Positions 8,808 to 18,309 are shown, numbered from the stretch's first letter. The stretch is 64,000 bases of DNA from Thermocrinis minervae (GCF_900142435.1 NZ_LT670846.1:834750-898749), one strand, 5' to 3'. The notes: generated by a model not told the origin, from the sequence alone. Translations and numbers: made by a program.

Positions 8808-8866
8808 TTATCTATTAATATTATATATTATACTACACAAACTTTAGTAAGGCAAGAGGTCAAGCC

Positions 8867-8875
8867 TGGTATAAT
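8867..8875 (+). promoter_or_regulatory. Extended -10 (TGGTATAAT) just upstream of the MurJ-like gene
   Basis: TGGTATAAT contains a perfect -10 (8870-8875) with the TGn extension. The next ATG (8884) lies 8 bases after the -10 and no Shine-Dalgarno is present, so the transcript is probably leaderless. No clear -35 is visible, as expected for an extended -10 promoter. Confidence 0.55.
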
Positions 8876-8883
8876 CTAAGCAA

Positions 8884-10179
8884 ATGCTAAGCAGGTATTT
8901 GAATTTTTCCAAGCCGGAAAGGATCCTTGAAGCCGTTTTAAAAACATCCCTCATAAACCTGTTTGCCAGGGGTTTTGGCTACCTTAAGAACCTCTCCATA
9001 GCCATTCTACTCGGCTTTTCCCACCAGACGGATGGCTTCTTTATGGCTTTTTCCTTGATGGGGATATTTTTGATCTTTGTTGATGTTTTTGATTCCATAG
9101 GTGTACCAAACTTGGTAGTGGCAGGACAGCAGAGCAAAGAGGAGTTTGAAAAGCTTGCTGGTCTACTTTTGACTTTCACCACCATACTGGCTTCTCTTCT
9201 TACCCTCTTGGCCTTCCTCTCCTTGCCCTTGCTCCTTAAAGTACCCTTGGGCTTCGAAAAAGTTGCCATAGAGTACACGAAAACCTCTTTTGTGCTACTG
9301 CTCCCTTACCTCTTCTTTTCTTTCTTCTTCCACCATTTTGGCGCAGTCCTGAGAAGCCAAAGGCTCTTTACTGTCTACTTTGTAGGAGAGCTCCTCTTTT
9401 CCTTTTTCAGCTTCCTGTTCATAACCGTAGGGCTCTACCTCTACAGAGACTTCAGGGTGATACCCATCAGTGTCTCTGTAGCTCAGCTGTTTGCAACCCT
9501 GTACATGCTCTACATGGGGAGGCAATACATAAGGTTTAATCTCTTTTTAGACGACAAGGCTAAGCTTATGCTAAAGCATTTTCTCTACCTTGTGGCTCTA
9601 TACGGAGTCTTTCACATCTTTATAGTGGTTGACGGGGCTTTTGGTTCAACCCTGGGGGAGAAGGGAGTTTCCGCCCTCACCTACGGTCTTATGCTTGCCT
9701 ATGCTCCAACCGGGGTTTTGAAGTTTGAACACATGGCCATAACCTCCCTCTCTGAAGTCCGAGGCTCCATGGAAAGGCTAAACTTCTACCTTAAAAGGCT
9801 TTTCCTGCTGGGTATTACCTTTGGACTCTTTGTGTTCGTCTTTGCCGACCTGCTAGTCAAGGTCTTCTTTGGCCATGGTGCGTTCACCCACACGGATGTA
9901 AGCCTTACGGCAACGGCTACCAGGTACTATGCCCTTTCCCTGCCCCTTGCTCTCCTATGGCCTGTCCTCTACAGGGTATTCCAGATAAGGAACAACCTAC
10001 TTCCTGTTTTCTTCCTGGCTATTGTAGTAGTAATAGTAAAAGGTGTTATTAACTATCTTTTGGTCATGCTCATGCATCTTGGCATAGTGGGTGTGTGTCT
10101 TGGGACCTTCTTTGCCTACCTGATGCTGTGCGCCCTTGGTTACATTATCCTGAAGAAGATGTATTATAATCATGCCTAA
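8884..10179 (+). CDS. MurJ/MviN-like lipid flippase (MOP superfamily), polysaccharide-locus copy
   Basis: This 431-residue polytopic protein has about 12-14 hydrophobic segments. The N-terminal block has the MurJ pattern: LINLFARGFGYLKNLSIAIL then LGFSHQTDGFFMAFSL (about residues 24-59). MurJ flips lipid II, and MOP relatives (Wzx) flip other undecaprenyl-linked sugars. The protein is shorter than canonical MurJ (about 500 residues). It opens a surface-polysaccharide locus, so a role in O-antigen or glycan export is as likely as in peptidoglycan. It begins immediately downstream of an extended -10 and is followed after 14 bases by a methyltransferase gene with its own GGAGG. Confidence 0.78.
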   Translation: MLSRYLNFSKPERILEAVLKTSLINLFARGFGYLKNLSIAILLGFSHQTDGFFMAFSLMGIFLIFVDVFDSIGVPNLVVAGQQSKEEFEKLAGLLLTFTTILASLLTLLAFLSLPLLLKVPLGFEKVAIEYTKTSFVLLLPYLFFSFFFHHFGAVLRSQRLFTVYFVGELLFSFFSFLFITVGLYLYRDFRVIPISVSVAQLFATLYMLYMGRQYIRFNLFLDDKAKLMLKHFLYLVALYGVFHIFIVVDGAFGSTLGEKGVSALTYGLMLAYAPTGVLKFEHMAITSLSEVRGSMERLNFYLKRLFLLGITFGLFVFVFADLLVKVFFGHGAFTHTDVSLTATATRYYALSLPLALLWPVLYRVFQIRNNLLPVFFLAIVVVIVKGVINYLLVMLMHLGIVGVCLGTFFAYLMLCALGYIILKKMYYNHA

Positions 10180-10193
10180 AAGGAGGGAACTTT

Positions 10194-11141
10194 ATGCCTA
10201 ACTGTCCAGTGTGTCAGACCTCAGTAGAAGCCCCTTCAGAAAGATACGTAAGCCCTTACAATCAGCAGGAATACAAAAGGTACTCCTGTCCAAACTGTGA
10301 TCTTCACTGGTGGGAACCTCTGAAGATAATACCAGAGTTTTATGAGAGTGAATACCTAACACCATACAGGGAATTTCATGAAGGCTCGCGAAATAAGATA
10401 CCTGCTTACTCAGCTCCGTTCTTTAAACTTTTCCCGAAACATATAAAAGGGAGGCTTCTTGACGTAGGTTGTGGTGATGGGATCTTTTTAAAAGAGGCTC
10501 AGAGACAAGGCTTTGAAGTGTGGGGTATAGACTTTGACCGCAAGAGCGTGGAGACTGCCAGGAAAAAAGTCGGCGTGGATACTATCTACGCCATGAGCTT
10601 GGAGGAGTTTTATCAGTTTGCCAAGGAGAAGAACATAAAGTTTGACGTGATCACCTTCTTTGAAGTTCTGGAACACCAAGATAAACCCATGGAGTTCTTA
10701 AGGATGGTAAGAGGGCTTTTAAAAAACGGAGGCTACATAGCAGGAAGCGTACCAAACAGGAATAGTATAATCATGAAACTGTATTCCAAACTTTATCCTG
10801 GCGACTTTCCACCTCATCACTTCCTTAGGTTTTCCCAGAAAGCTCTAGAGGAGACCTTAAAAAGAGTAGGTTTTGATTCGGAAGTCCATCCCTCTGTAAG
10901 AAACTTTAGTCTTTTGATACCTCACACAGAGGCAATAACCCTAAAACTCTTTGGAATTGATATAGAAAAGGCTCACAAACCGATCCTTAGGACTATTTCA
11001 AAAACGTCCAAACCCGGCTTAGGGAGTTTGCTCTATAGAATGCTTAGGCTGACAAGGGATGTGGCTTTTACAATTCCTACCATTCCTCTGTGGCTTATAG
11101 AAGAGGGTCTTAATCTATACTTCCAAGGCAGGAAAGTTTAA
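10194..11141 (+). CDS. Class I SAM-dependent methyltransferase with N-terminal zinc ribbon
   Basis: A 315-residue protein. The first 45 residues hold two CxxC pairs (CPVC near residue 4 and CPNC near 32) that look like a zinc ribbon. Residues about 90-200 form a Rossmann methyltransferase fold with motif I LLDVGCGDGIFLKEA and post-I acidic VWGIDFD. This architecture, with a Cys-rich head and a UbiE/Coq5-like body, is common in surface-polysaccharide loci, where the enzymes methylate sugars or lipid-linked intermediates. The substrate is not predictable. It lies between the flippase and a GT4 glycosyltransferase on the same strand, preceded by AGGAGGG. Confidence 0.82.
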   Translation: MPNCPVCQTSVEAPSERYVSPYNQQEYKRYSCPNCDLHWWEPLKIIPEFYESEYLTPYREFHEGSRNKIPAYSAPFFKLFPKHIKGRLLDVGCGDGIFLKEAQRQGFEVWGIDFDRKSVETARKKVGVDTIYAMSLEEFYQFAKEKNIKFDVITFFEVLEHQDKPMEFLRMVRGLLKNGGYIAGSVPNRNSIIMKLYSKLYPGDFPPHHFLRFSQKALEETLKRVGFDSEVHPSVRNFSLLIPHTEAITLKLFGIDIEKAHKPILRTISKTSKPGLGSLLYRMLRLTRDVAFTIPTIPLWLIEEGLNLYFQGRKV

Positions 11142-11165
11142 AAAATAGAATTTAGGAGGTAGGTA

Positions 11166-12406
11166 ATGAAAAAGCTCCTGTTGATATTGTACAGTTTAGG
11201 CAAGGGTGGAGCTGAAAAAGTTGCAAGCGTCTTATCTCTATACCTAAAAAGCTTTGAGAAAACTATAATACTGTTTCAAAACGAAATAGACTATCCTTAT
11301 GAAGGTGAAGTTCTTATTTGGGATCTACCAGCATCTATGAAGCTTCTAACTAAGGTAAAAAGATTTTATTTGCGATATAAAAAGCTTAAAGATTTAAAAG
11401 AAAGGCAGCAGTTTGATGTGCCATTAGTTTCCTGGAAGGCCCAAATTTCCTAAACGTAATGACTAAAACTCAAGAAAAAGTTGTAATATCAGTGCATTTT
11501 GATCTTATACAAGCCCTTGAGAAAGATCCTTTCATAGGTATAGGTTGGAGAAGAAGGATTGTAGTTGCTGCATATAAATGGTTGATCAAGAAACTTTATC
11601 CAAAAGCTGACCTATGCATAGCCGTTTCGCATGGGGTCAAGGAAAGCCTTGTTAGGTTAGGAGTTCCAGAGGAGAGGATAAGGGTAATATACAACCCTTA
11701 TCCGGTAGAAGAGATCCAGCAGAAGGCAAAGGAAGACGTAGAGGAAGTTTTTAAAAGCTTTCCATATCTTATCAACGTGGGAAGGCTTACAAAACCAAAA
11801 GGTCAGTGGTATCTGTTGAGGATCTTTAGGAGTCTAAAGGAGGAGTTTCCTGACCTGAGGCTTTTGATCCTTGGCGAGGGTGAGCTAAAGGGCTACCTTT
11901 ATAACCTTTGCAAGACCTTGGGTCTTAGGGCTTATCTGTGGGACAAGGACAAACTTTCAGAAGACTTTGACGTCTACTTTTTGGGCTTTAGAGAAAACCC
12001 CTTCAAATACATCTCAAGGGCTAAGCTATTCCTCTTTCCGTCTATTTTTGAAGGCTTTGGTAATGTTTTGGTTGAGGCTTTGGCTTGTGGTGTTCCTGTT
12101 GTTTCGTCAGACTGTAGGTCTGGTCCTAGGGAGATATTGGCTCCTGGAAGTGATTACAGACATCAGACAGATAAGCCAGAGTTTGCCAAGTACGGAGTGC
12201 TCATGCCCGTGCTTGACGGAAGTTTTTTACAGGATGAACCTTTAACCCAGGAAGAGATGATGTGGGTAGAGGTCATCAAAAGCATGCTCAAAGATGAGAG
12301 TATACTAAAAGAGTACTCAGAGAGAGGAATGCAAAGAGCTTACGACTTCCACGTTGAAAAGATCATAAAAGAATGGCAGGAGGTGATCGATGAGGTTTTA
12401 CCTTAA
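11166..12406 (+). pseudogene. GT4-family glycosyltransferase broken by a single-base frameshift near 11420
   Basis: Two ORFs (11166-11453 and 11459-12406) are halves of one glycosyltransferase. The first gives the N-terminal Rossmann domain (ILYSLGKGGAEKVASVL). If the frame is switched at 11420, the sequence continues AISFLEGPNFLNVMTKTQEK without a stop, into the second half with its donor-binding block (FPSIFEGFGNVLVEALACG). The break is explained by loss of one G in what should read GTGGCC at 11418-11422. The restored protein would be about 413 residues, normal for the family. It is a recent inactivation or a sequencing error, since both halves are otherwise undamaged. The last 17 bases overlap the next gene. 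Confidence 0.85.
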
Positions 12407-13754
12407 GGCCTTCTTGCTTGCCTACCTTTACACGTTACTGACTGGGTTTGCCGTCCAGTTTGTTGTGCTCCCTTACCTTTTTCCTCAGGCTCACTGGGGT
12501 GAGGGGCTTATGGTGGGTGGTGATTGGATAGAGTTTCATCAGGATGCTGTGGTACTTGCCAACAGGATAGAAAGGGAAGGATGGCACGCCTGGACGCTAA
12601 AACCAGAACCCAACTACCAGCCTATGGCTGGTATAACAGCTTTCTTTTACGCTCTGACTGGTATACACAAGCCGTGGGTGATGCTCTTCTACAACGCCTT
12701 CCTGCATGCACTTGCCTTTATCACCCTCATAGGTATCCTCAGGCTCTTTGGCTTTGGTAAAAAGGTGTCGCTTCTGGCCTCTGTGCCCTTCCTTATATTC
12801 CCATCTTCTTTAACCTGGACAAGTCAGATACACAGGGATGGCCTTTACATAGCTGGCTTTTACCTTATGTTCCTTGCCTTTGTACTCCTCATAAAAAGAA
12901 ATCCATTCTATGGTTTGATTCCCTTTAGCGTAGGTATCCTTTTTGTGTACGTTTCAAGGCAGCATATGCTTATACCGTTGAAGTACATAATAGCCATCCT
13001 AAGCCTTATATTTCTAGTGTCTTCTGTCTACATCTTCATCAGGAGGATGGATTATAAGACCAATGTACTAAGGTTTTTGACAGCTGTCTGTATGATAATT
13101 CTTATCAACCCACTTCTTCCACAGCTACAGTTAAATCAAATACAGTCGGATCTACAGTTAAATCAAATACAGTCGGATCAACAGTTAAATCAAATACAGT
13201 CGGATCAACAGTTAAATCAACTACAGTCGGATCAGCCGCAATCAGGTGAGCTTCAGTCAAGCTGGATAAGAACACCTTTCTTACCCGAAAAATTGGACAA
13301 CATGTTTTGGTCTTTAGCCAGTGTGAGAGAGTCTTTTATTAGGTATTACTCCAACCATGCGGGGAACATAGACCACGATTTTATACCGCATTCTTTTTGG
13401 GATTTTGTTAAGTACATGCCAAGAGCTTTACAGATAGGTCTTTTTGCTCCCTTCCCTAACATGTGGTTTACCAAAGGTGGGACACCGGGTGGTACTGTGG
13501 CAAGATACATAACACCCTTTGAAGCTCTATTTATCTACCTTTGTTTGGCAGTGTTTCCTTTTGTTGTCTACAGATTCAGAAAGGACCTATCTTTTTGGGT
13601 GGTTACCATGGTTAGCCTGTCGATCATCTGGCTACACGTCCTGTCTGAACCCAACGTAGGAGCCATATACCGTAAGAGGTACGGGTTTATAATGCTTATG
13701 TCGGCGTTTAGTTTAGCTTTTGTTCTGGATAAAAGGTATGATAAAATTTTTTAG
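12390..13754 (+). CDS. Polytopic membrane protein of the polysaccharide locus with a tandem-repeat loop
   Basis: A 454-residue protein with about eight to ten hydrophobic segments and no motif I can assign firmly. It may be a glycan polymerase or a GT39-like membrane glycosyltransferase, by context only. AGGAGG precedes the ATG inside the end of the frameshifted GT4. At about residues 246-281 it has a nine-residue tandem repeat, LQLNQIQSD and variants, encoded by four 27-bp DNA copies. The repeat lies in a hydrophilic loop between membrane segments. The following GELQSSWIRTPF seems to return to unique sequence. The stop codon TAG overlaps that of the convergent GT2 gene. Confidence 0.7.
   Translation: MRFYLKAFLLAYLYTLLTGFAVQFVVLPYLFPQAHWGEGLMVGGDWIEFHQDAVVLANRIEREGWHAWTLKPEPNYQPMAGITAFFYALTGIHKPWVMLFYNAFLHALAFITLIGILRLFGFGKKVSLLASVPFLIFPSSLTWTSQIHRDGLYIAGFYLMFLAFVLLIKRNPFYGLIPFSVGILFVYVSRQHMLIPLKYIIAILSLIFLVSSVYIFIRRMDYKTNVLRFLTAVCMIILINPLLPQLQLNQIQSDLQLNQIQSDQQLNQIQSDQQLNQLQSDQPQSGELQSSWIRTPFLPEKLDNMFWSLASVRESFIRYYSNHAGNIDHDFIPHSFWDFVKYMPRALQIGLFAPFPNMWFTKGGTPGGTVARYITPFEALFIYLCLAVFPFVVYRFRKDLSFWVVTMVSLSIIWLHVLSEPNVGAIYRKRYGFIMLMSAFSLAFVLDKRYDKIF
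13125..13232 (+). repeat. 27-bp tandem repeat, four copies, in frame inside a membrane protein gene
   Basis: Four consecutive 27-bp units start at 13125, 13152, 13179 and 13206. Units 1 and 2 are identical. Units 3 and 4 differ at the second base (CAACAG for CTACAG), and unit 4 has one further change (CTACAG for ATACAG). Because 27 is a multiple of three, copy-number changes keep the reading frame. Each unit encodes a nine-residue Gln/Asn-rich peptide of the type LQLNQIQSD. Confidence 0.95.
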
Positions 13755-14845
13755 CATCTTATTGGTTCTTTAAACTCCCTATAAAAATACGGTTTGTAAT
13801 CACTTAGAAATCTAGAGGTTATTTTCCTTTTCAGTCTAAGGGCGATCTGCCAAGGCTTATGACTTTTTGTAGCTTTTACAATCCAGTATAGTATGTACAT
13901 TATCGTGTACAGGGATCGTTGTTCTGAAATGTACTTCAAGCATTTAGCATTTGGTGAAAATCTCAAAATCCTACTTAAACCTTCTTTTGATAAATAAGGG
14001 GCATTCAACATGTCTAAAATAGATGTGAATCCTACACAATCTTTTAGAAGCTCTTCGTTAAATCCTAGTTTTAACAATTTATAGAAATATTTTTCTACAA
14101 AGATATTTAAAAACTTAACATAATTCTCAAGTATAACAACATGATTGTTCCAAGTAATTGAGCTACTGTGCCTTCTCCAAAAGCCAAGAACCTCAGGAAC
14201 AAAAAGGAAATGTCCCTCCATGGAAATAAACACCCAGGTGGGAAAATCAACTAATCTAATCTCTTTAGGTTCTTGAATAAACCCGCCAATTTTTAGAAGA
14301 GCTTGTTTTTTAACCATTACAGTTTGAGTGTAGATTAAATTGCGTCCTGTTAAAAAAACTTTCAAGGCTGCTCCCATAGGATTGTTGTTTACTACTTCTG
14401 GATAGTTTGCTAAAAGATGGGATGCAATATCCACCTTTTTAGTCTGCTCCCATATCCTTCCACAATATCCGTGTATCAACACTATGTTTTCTTTATTTTG
14501 AGCTTGATTAAGGGCTTTTACTCTTTCCTCAAGTGAATAAACTGGTAGAACATCATCTCCTTCAAGTATTGCTATCCATTCACCTCTACTTTCATTAAGT
14601 GCTTCATTATAAGTTTTGTATAGCTCTAATGGACCGTAATTTCTAGAATGTTTTATGACTTTTATTCTTTTCTCCTTGTTTGCAAATTCTTGGATAATTT
14701 TGTATGTATTGTCTGTTGATGCATCGTCAACTATAATAAGCTCCCAATTATCATAAGTTTGATCTATTACGCTTTGAATAGCTTCCGATATGTATGCTTC
14801 ATGATTGTAAGTTGGCATTATTACAGAAACCAAAGGTTTATACAT
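13751..14845 (-). CDS. Family 2 glycosyltransferase
   Basis: The start at 14845 is preferred because GGGAGGTG lies about 8 bases upstream and the protein then begins MYKPLVSVIMPTYNHEAYIS, the normal GT2 N-terminus. The longer ORF start at 14875 adds ten residues with no support. The GT-A fold shows the nucleotide-binding strand VSVIMPTYN, the VDDASTDNT loop near residue 38, and a DxD-like EGDDVLP near 90. The product is 364 residues. It probably transfers a sugar onto a lipid-linked glycan of this locus. It ends in overlapping stop codons with the convergent membrane protein and follows the rfb genes on the same strand. Confidence 0.87.
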   Translation of the reverse strand: MYKPLVSVIMPTYNHEAYISEAIQSVIDQTYDNWELIIVDDASTDNTYKIIQEFANKEKRIKVIKHSRNYGPLELYKTYNEALNESRGEWIAILEGDDVLPVYSLEERVKALNQAQNKENIVLIHGYCGRIWEQTKKVDIASHLLANYPEVVNNNPMGAALKVFLTGRNLIYTQTVMVKKQALLKIGGFIQEPKEIRLVDFPTWVFISMEGHFLFVPEVLGFWRRHSSSITWNNHVVILENYVKFLNIFVEKYFYKLLKLGFNEELLKDCVGFTSILDMLNAPYLSKEGLSRILRFSPNAKCLKYISEQRSLYTIMYILYWIVKATKSHKPWQIALRLKRKITSRFLSDYKPYFYREFKEPIRC

Positions 14846-14888
14846 ATACCTACACCTCCCACTATGGTTCCTCAAAAGCTTCCCTACT

Positions 14889-15737
14889 CTAAATACCTAA
14901 TTCTAACACATCTTTGGCAAGTTTTTCTTCCCACTCTTCTATCTCTATTCCAAGCGTCTTACATATTTTTTCATTGCTCATCGCAGAAAAGCGAGGTCTT
15001 TTTGCGGGTAGGTTAAAGTCAGACTGATAAGCAGGGTATATGAACTTCCGGATGCCCTTAAGCTTGAAAAATTCCCTTGCCCATTCAAAACGAGAGGTGT
15101 AGCCAGAGTTGACAAGATGATACAGACCAGTAAGCCCTTGCTCTATGGCTTTTAGGGTAACCTCTACGATGGTATTTGTTGATGTTGGTACAGAAAACTC
15201 ATCACATGCTATCCGTAGGTATTCTTGAGTCTGAGCCCACTGCATGAGTTTGTAGAGGAAGTTTTGCTTTCCCTCTCCATACACCCAGCTTACACGGAAG
15301 ATAAGATAGTTTTCAAGTATCTCCTGAATATGTTTTTCTCCCATGAGTTTGCTTTTTGCATACTCATTAAGTGGATTGGGTGGGTCATCTTCCGTGTATA
15401 GCCCCTCCTTTTTTCCATCAAACACATAATCTGTGGAGTAATGGATTAAGTAGGCTTTGTATTTTTCGCATGCTTTGGCGAGATTCTTGGGTCCTTCGGC
15501 GTTCACCCGGTAAGCAAGCTCTTTTTCTGTCTCTGCTTTGTCCACCTGGTTGTAAGCTGAGCAGTTTATAACAATATCGGGGCGGAAACTTTCAAATACT
15601 TCCATCACTTGTTCAAAGTTACCAACGTCAAGTTCTTCTTTGCCGAGAGCTAAGAGGTTTATATTGTTATTGTTATTAAGTTTTTTTAAAAATTCACTTC
15701 CAAGTTGTCCTTTGGCACCTGTGATGAGGATCTTCAT
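14889..15737 (-). CDS. rfbD: dTDP-4-dehydrorhamnose reductase
   Basis: An extended short-chain dehydrogenase of 282 residues, typical of RfbD. The dinucleotide-binding motif is ITGAKGQLGSEFLKKL. The catalytic YxxxK appears as YAKSK near residue 128, and a TDYVFDG block near 105 is characteristic. It carries out the last step of dTDP-L-rhamnose synthesis, reducing the 4-keto group with NAD(P)H. It overlaps rfbB by 4 bases and completes the rfbA-C-B-D set, which is transcribed from the minus strand. The set supplies dTDP-rhamnose to the glycosyltransferases on both sides. Confidence 0.95.
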   Translation of the reverse strand: MKILITGAKGQLGSEFLKKLNNNNNINLLALGKEELDVGNFEQVMEVFESFRPDIVINCSAYNQVDKAETEKELAYRVNAEGPKNLAKACEKYKAYLIHYSTDYVFDGKKEGLYTEDDPPNPLNEYAKSKLMGEKHIQEILENYLIFRVSWVYGEGKQNFLYKLMQWAQTQEYLRIACDEFSVPTSTNTIVEVTLKAIEQGLTGLYHLVNSGYTSRFEWAREFFKLKGIRKFIYPAYQSDFNLPAKRPRFSAMSNEKICKTLGIEIEEWEEKLAKDVLELGI

Positions 15738-16723
15738 CTGTATACTTTTTCCCAGTAATCTCTTACCTCTTTCACTTTTTTAAAGAGCCAATCCTGGTGA
15801 TCAATATACCATCTGACAGTCTTTTCTAATCCTTCTTCAAAGGTAGTCTTTGGCTGCCAACCTAACTCGTTTTTCAGCTTTTCAAAGCTTGAGCTGTATC
15901 TAAAGTCGTGTCCTGGTCTGTCTTTTACAAAACTTATTAGCTCCAATGGTTTATCGAGCAGCTTAAGTATCATAGATACGACTTCTATGTTTCTTCTCTC
16001 TTCACCACTTGATACGTTATAAACCTCTCCAATTTTACCTTTTTCAAGTATGTCGAATATTGCCTCAGCACAATCCTCAACATAAAGCCACTCCCTTATA
16101 TTTGAGCCATCTCCATAAACTGGCACCGGTTCATTTAACAATGCCTTTGCTATTACAACAGGAATTAGTTTTTCAGGATACTGCCATGGTCCATAGTTGT
16201 TTGATGGTCTTACTGTGATCACTGGCAGTCCATAAGTTCTGTAGTATGCCCTTCCTAACATGTCTGCAGAGGCTTTGCTTACTGAATAGGGTGAGTTTGG
16301 ATTAAGGGGTGTTTGTTCTGTAAACTTTCCTTCGTTTCCAAGTTCTCCGTAAACTTCATCTGTTGAAATGTTTATAAACTTTTCTACTTCATATCTCCTG
16401 CTTAGCTCACAGAGGTTGTAGGTGCCTATTATGTTTGAGTGCAGAAAATCATAGGGGTTAAGTATGCTCCTGTCTACGTGTGTTTCAGCAGCAAAATGTA
16501 TCACCGCCTCTGGTCTATGATTTTCAAAAACTTCTTTTAGGCTTTTAAAGTCGGCTATGTCAATCTTATAAAAGATGATGTTTTGGGATACTTCTTTTAA
16601 TCTTTCTAAGTCTCCTGCATAAGTAAGCTTGTCTACGACTACTACTGAGTAGCCACGCTTTACAGCTTGCCTTACAAATTCACTTCCTATAAACCCTGCT
16701 CCACCAGTCACGAGAAGCTTCAT
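15734..16723 (-). CDS. rfbB: dTDP-glucose 4,6-dehydratase
   Basis: A 329-residue extended SDR enzyme. The NAD motif TGGAGFIGSEFVRQ is at the N-terminus. HFAAETHVDRSI near residue 77 and the catalytic triad region STDEVYGELG near 119 with YSVSKASAD near 146 are signatures of RfbB. It converts dTDP-glucose to dTDP-4-keto-6-deoxyglucose. The stop overlaps the start of rfbD and the start abuts rfbC, so the genes are translationally coupled. The assignment is secure because all three partner genes are adjacent. Confidence 0.97.
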   Translation of the reverse strand: MKLLVTGGAGFIGSEFVRQAVKRGYSVVVVDKLTYAGDLERLKEVSQNIIFYKIDIADFKSLKEVFENHRPEAVIHFAAETHVDRSILNPYDFLHSNIIGTYNLCELSRRYEVEKFINISTDEVYGELGNEGKFTEQTPLNPNSPYSVSKASADMLGRAYYRTYGLPVITVRPSNNYGPWQYPEKLIPVVIAKALLNEPVPVYGDGSNIREWLYVEDCAEAIFDILEKGKIGEVYNVSSGEERRNIEVVSMILKLLDKPLELISFVKDRPGHDFRYSSSFEKLKNELGWQPKTTFEEGLEKTVRWYIDHQDWLFKKVKEVRDYWEKVYR

Positions 16724-17296
16724 CTATGATTCTCCCTCATAAACAAAGTTGTTATCAGCATCTTTCAACAAAGGTAAATTTGCATCCTTTGCGGATAGAA
16801 TTGGGTCACTTATGGGCCAATCTATGGCAATCTCCGGATCATTCCAAAGAATGCCTCTATCCAAGGCTGGATCATACTCTGCTGTACATTTGTAGATGAT
16901 TTCGCTGTCTTCTAAAGCAACAAAACCGTGAGCAAAACCTGGTGGTATCCAAAGCATAAGCTTGTTCTCTTCTGAAAGTTCAGCAGCTACCCATTTTCCA
17001 TACCACGGCGAGCCTTTTCTTATATCAACCGCAACGTCTAGGATCTTTCCTCTTATGCAACGGACGAGTTTTCCTTGAGCCTTGGGATTCAACTGATAAT
17101 GCAAACCTCTGAGCACGCCTTTCTTTGAGTATGAGTGATTATCCTGAACAAATTTATACTTTATACCGTTCATCTCAAACTCTGTTGCTTTGTAGAATTC
17201 CATAAAGAAACCTCTGTTATCAAAAAACACCTTAGGTTCAATCAAGATCACATCGGGAATTTCAAGCCTTCTAAAGGTAAAGTTACCGCCAGACAT
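16724..17296 (-). CDS. rfbC: dTDP-4-dehydrorhamnose 3,5-epimerase
   Basis: A 190-residue cupin-fold protein of typical RfbC size. Key segments are PKVFFDNRGFFMEFYK (about residues 21-36), QDNHSYSKKGVLRGLHYQ with the catalytic His in the RGLHYQ motif, and LWIPPGFAHGFVALED near 125. It epimerises C3 and C5 of the keto-deoxysugar. It directly follows rfbA on the minus strand with a gap of about 60 bases, and its stop is adjacent to the rfbB start. Confidence 0.96.
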   Translation of the reverse strand: MSGGNFTFRRLEIPDVILIEPKVFFDNRGFFMEFYKATEFEMNGIKYKFVQDNHSYSKKGVLRGLHYQLNPKAQGKLVRCIRGKILDVAVDIRKGSPWYGKWVAAELSEENKLMLWIPPGFAHGFVALEDSEIIYKCTAEYDPALDRGILWNDPEIAIDWPISDPILSAKDANLPLLKDADNNFVYEGES

Positions 17297-17356
17297 TTCT
17301 TCCTACTAAGGTCATTATACCTGAGTACTTCTTTGATTGTCAACTGTTTTATACAT

Positions 17357-18238
17357 TTACTTACCTTCTTCTGCGAGCTTTATTAGATACTTTCCGTAAT
17401 CGGTCTTTTTTAAATGTTCTGCAAGTTTAAGAAGTTGGGATCTATCTATCCAGCCATTCCTGTAAGCTATCTCCTCAATACAACCTATCATGAGCCCCGT
17501 TTTTCTTTCAATAGTTGCCACAAACTCCCCAGCCTCCAGGAAGCTATCGTGAGTGCCGGCATCAAACCATGCAAATCCTCTTCCAAATAGCTTTACCCTT
17601 AGTTTTCCCTTTTCAAGATACACCTGATTTACGCTGGTTATCTCAAGCTCTCCTCTGTGGGAAGGTTTTATGGACTTGGCTATCTCGACCGCTTCTGGAT
17701 CGTAGAGATACATTCCTACAACGGCATAGTTTGACTTTGGCTTTTTTGGTTTTTCTTCAATTGATATCACTCTACCTGTTTCGTCAAACTCTAAGATTCC
17801 AAACCTTTCAGGATCGTGTACATAGTATCCGAACACACAAGCTCCTCCGTACTGCTCTAGTTCTTCTTTTGCCTGCCTGAGTACGTCTATGAGACCGTGT
17901 CCGAAGAATATGTTGTCTCCAAGTAGATACAAAACGTTATCATTGCCGATAAACTCTTCTGCAAGTATTAGACCTTCAGCCAAACCGTTTGGTTTATGTT
18001 GAATCTTGTAGCTTATACTCATTCCAAGATGGGAGCCATCCGAAAAAAGCTTCTGAAAAGCAGGAAGATCTTCGGGGTTTACTATGAATAAAATCTCTCT
18101 TATTCCAAGTAACATGGCAATTGATAAGGGGTAGTAAATCATTGGTTTGTTATAAATGGGGAGAAGATGCTTGTTTACAACCTGAGTTACTGGATAAAGT
18201 CTTGTACCTGAGCCACCTGCAAGGATTACGGATTTCAT
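17357..18238 (-). CDS. rfbA: Glucose-1-phosphate thymidylyltransferase
   Basis: Nucleotidyltransferase of 293 residues from the start at 18238. That start is chosen because GGAGG lies 8 bases upstream and the protein then begins [18 protein letters not shown], the canonical signature. The ATG at 18253 would place the Shine-Dalgarno inside the coding region. Further motifs are KPMIYYPLS near residue 26 and [11 protein letters not shown] near 104. It makes dTDP-glucose from dTTP and glucose-1-phosphate and is the first gene of the minus-strand rhamnose set. It is divergent from the GT4 gene at 18310, so the intergenic region holds both promoters. Confidence 0.96.
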   Translation of the reverse strand: MKSVILAGGSGTRLYPVTQVVNKHLLPIYNKPMIYYPLSIAMLLGIREILFIVNPEDLPAFQKLFSDGSHLGMSISYKIQHKPNGLAEGLILAEEFIGNDNVLYLLGDNIFFGHGLIDVLRQAKEELEQYGGACVFGYYVHDPERFGILEFDETGRVISIEEKPKKPKSNYAVVGMYLYDPEAVEIAKSIKPSHRGELEITSVNQVYLEKGKLRVKLFGRGFAWFDAGTHDSFLEAGEFVATIERKTGLMIGCIEEIAYRNGWIDRSQLLKLAEHLKKTDYGKYLIKLAEEGK

Positions 18239-18309
18239 CCCTAGTGCCTCCATTTTAAAATGCTTTTTAAAAGGTAAAACGTATCCTCTTCATTATAAAA
18301 TTAAGATGT

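Noticed and set aside
13125-13232. CRISPR array
   Set aside because: The units are adjacent without spacers and encode a peptide in frame; no cas genes are present.
17357-18253. Start of rfbA at 18253
   Set aside because: The Shine-Dalgarno GGAGG lies inside those codons; the ATG at 18238 gives the canonical N-terminus.
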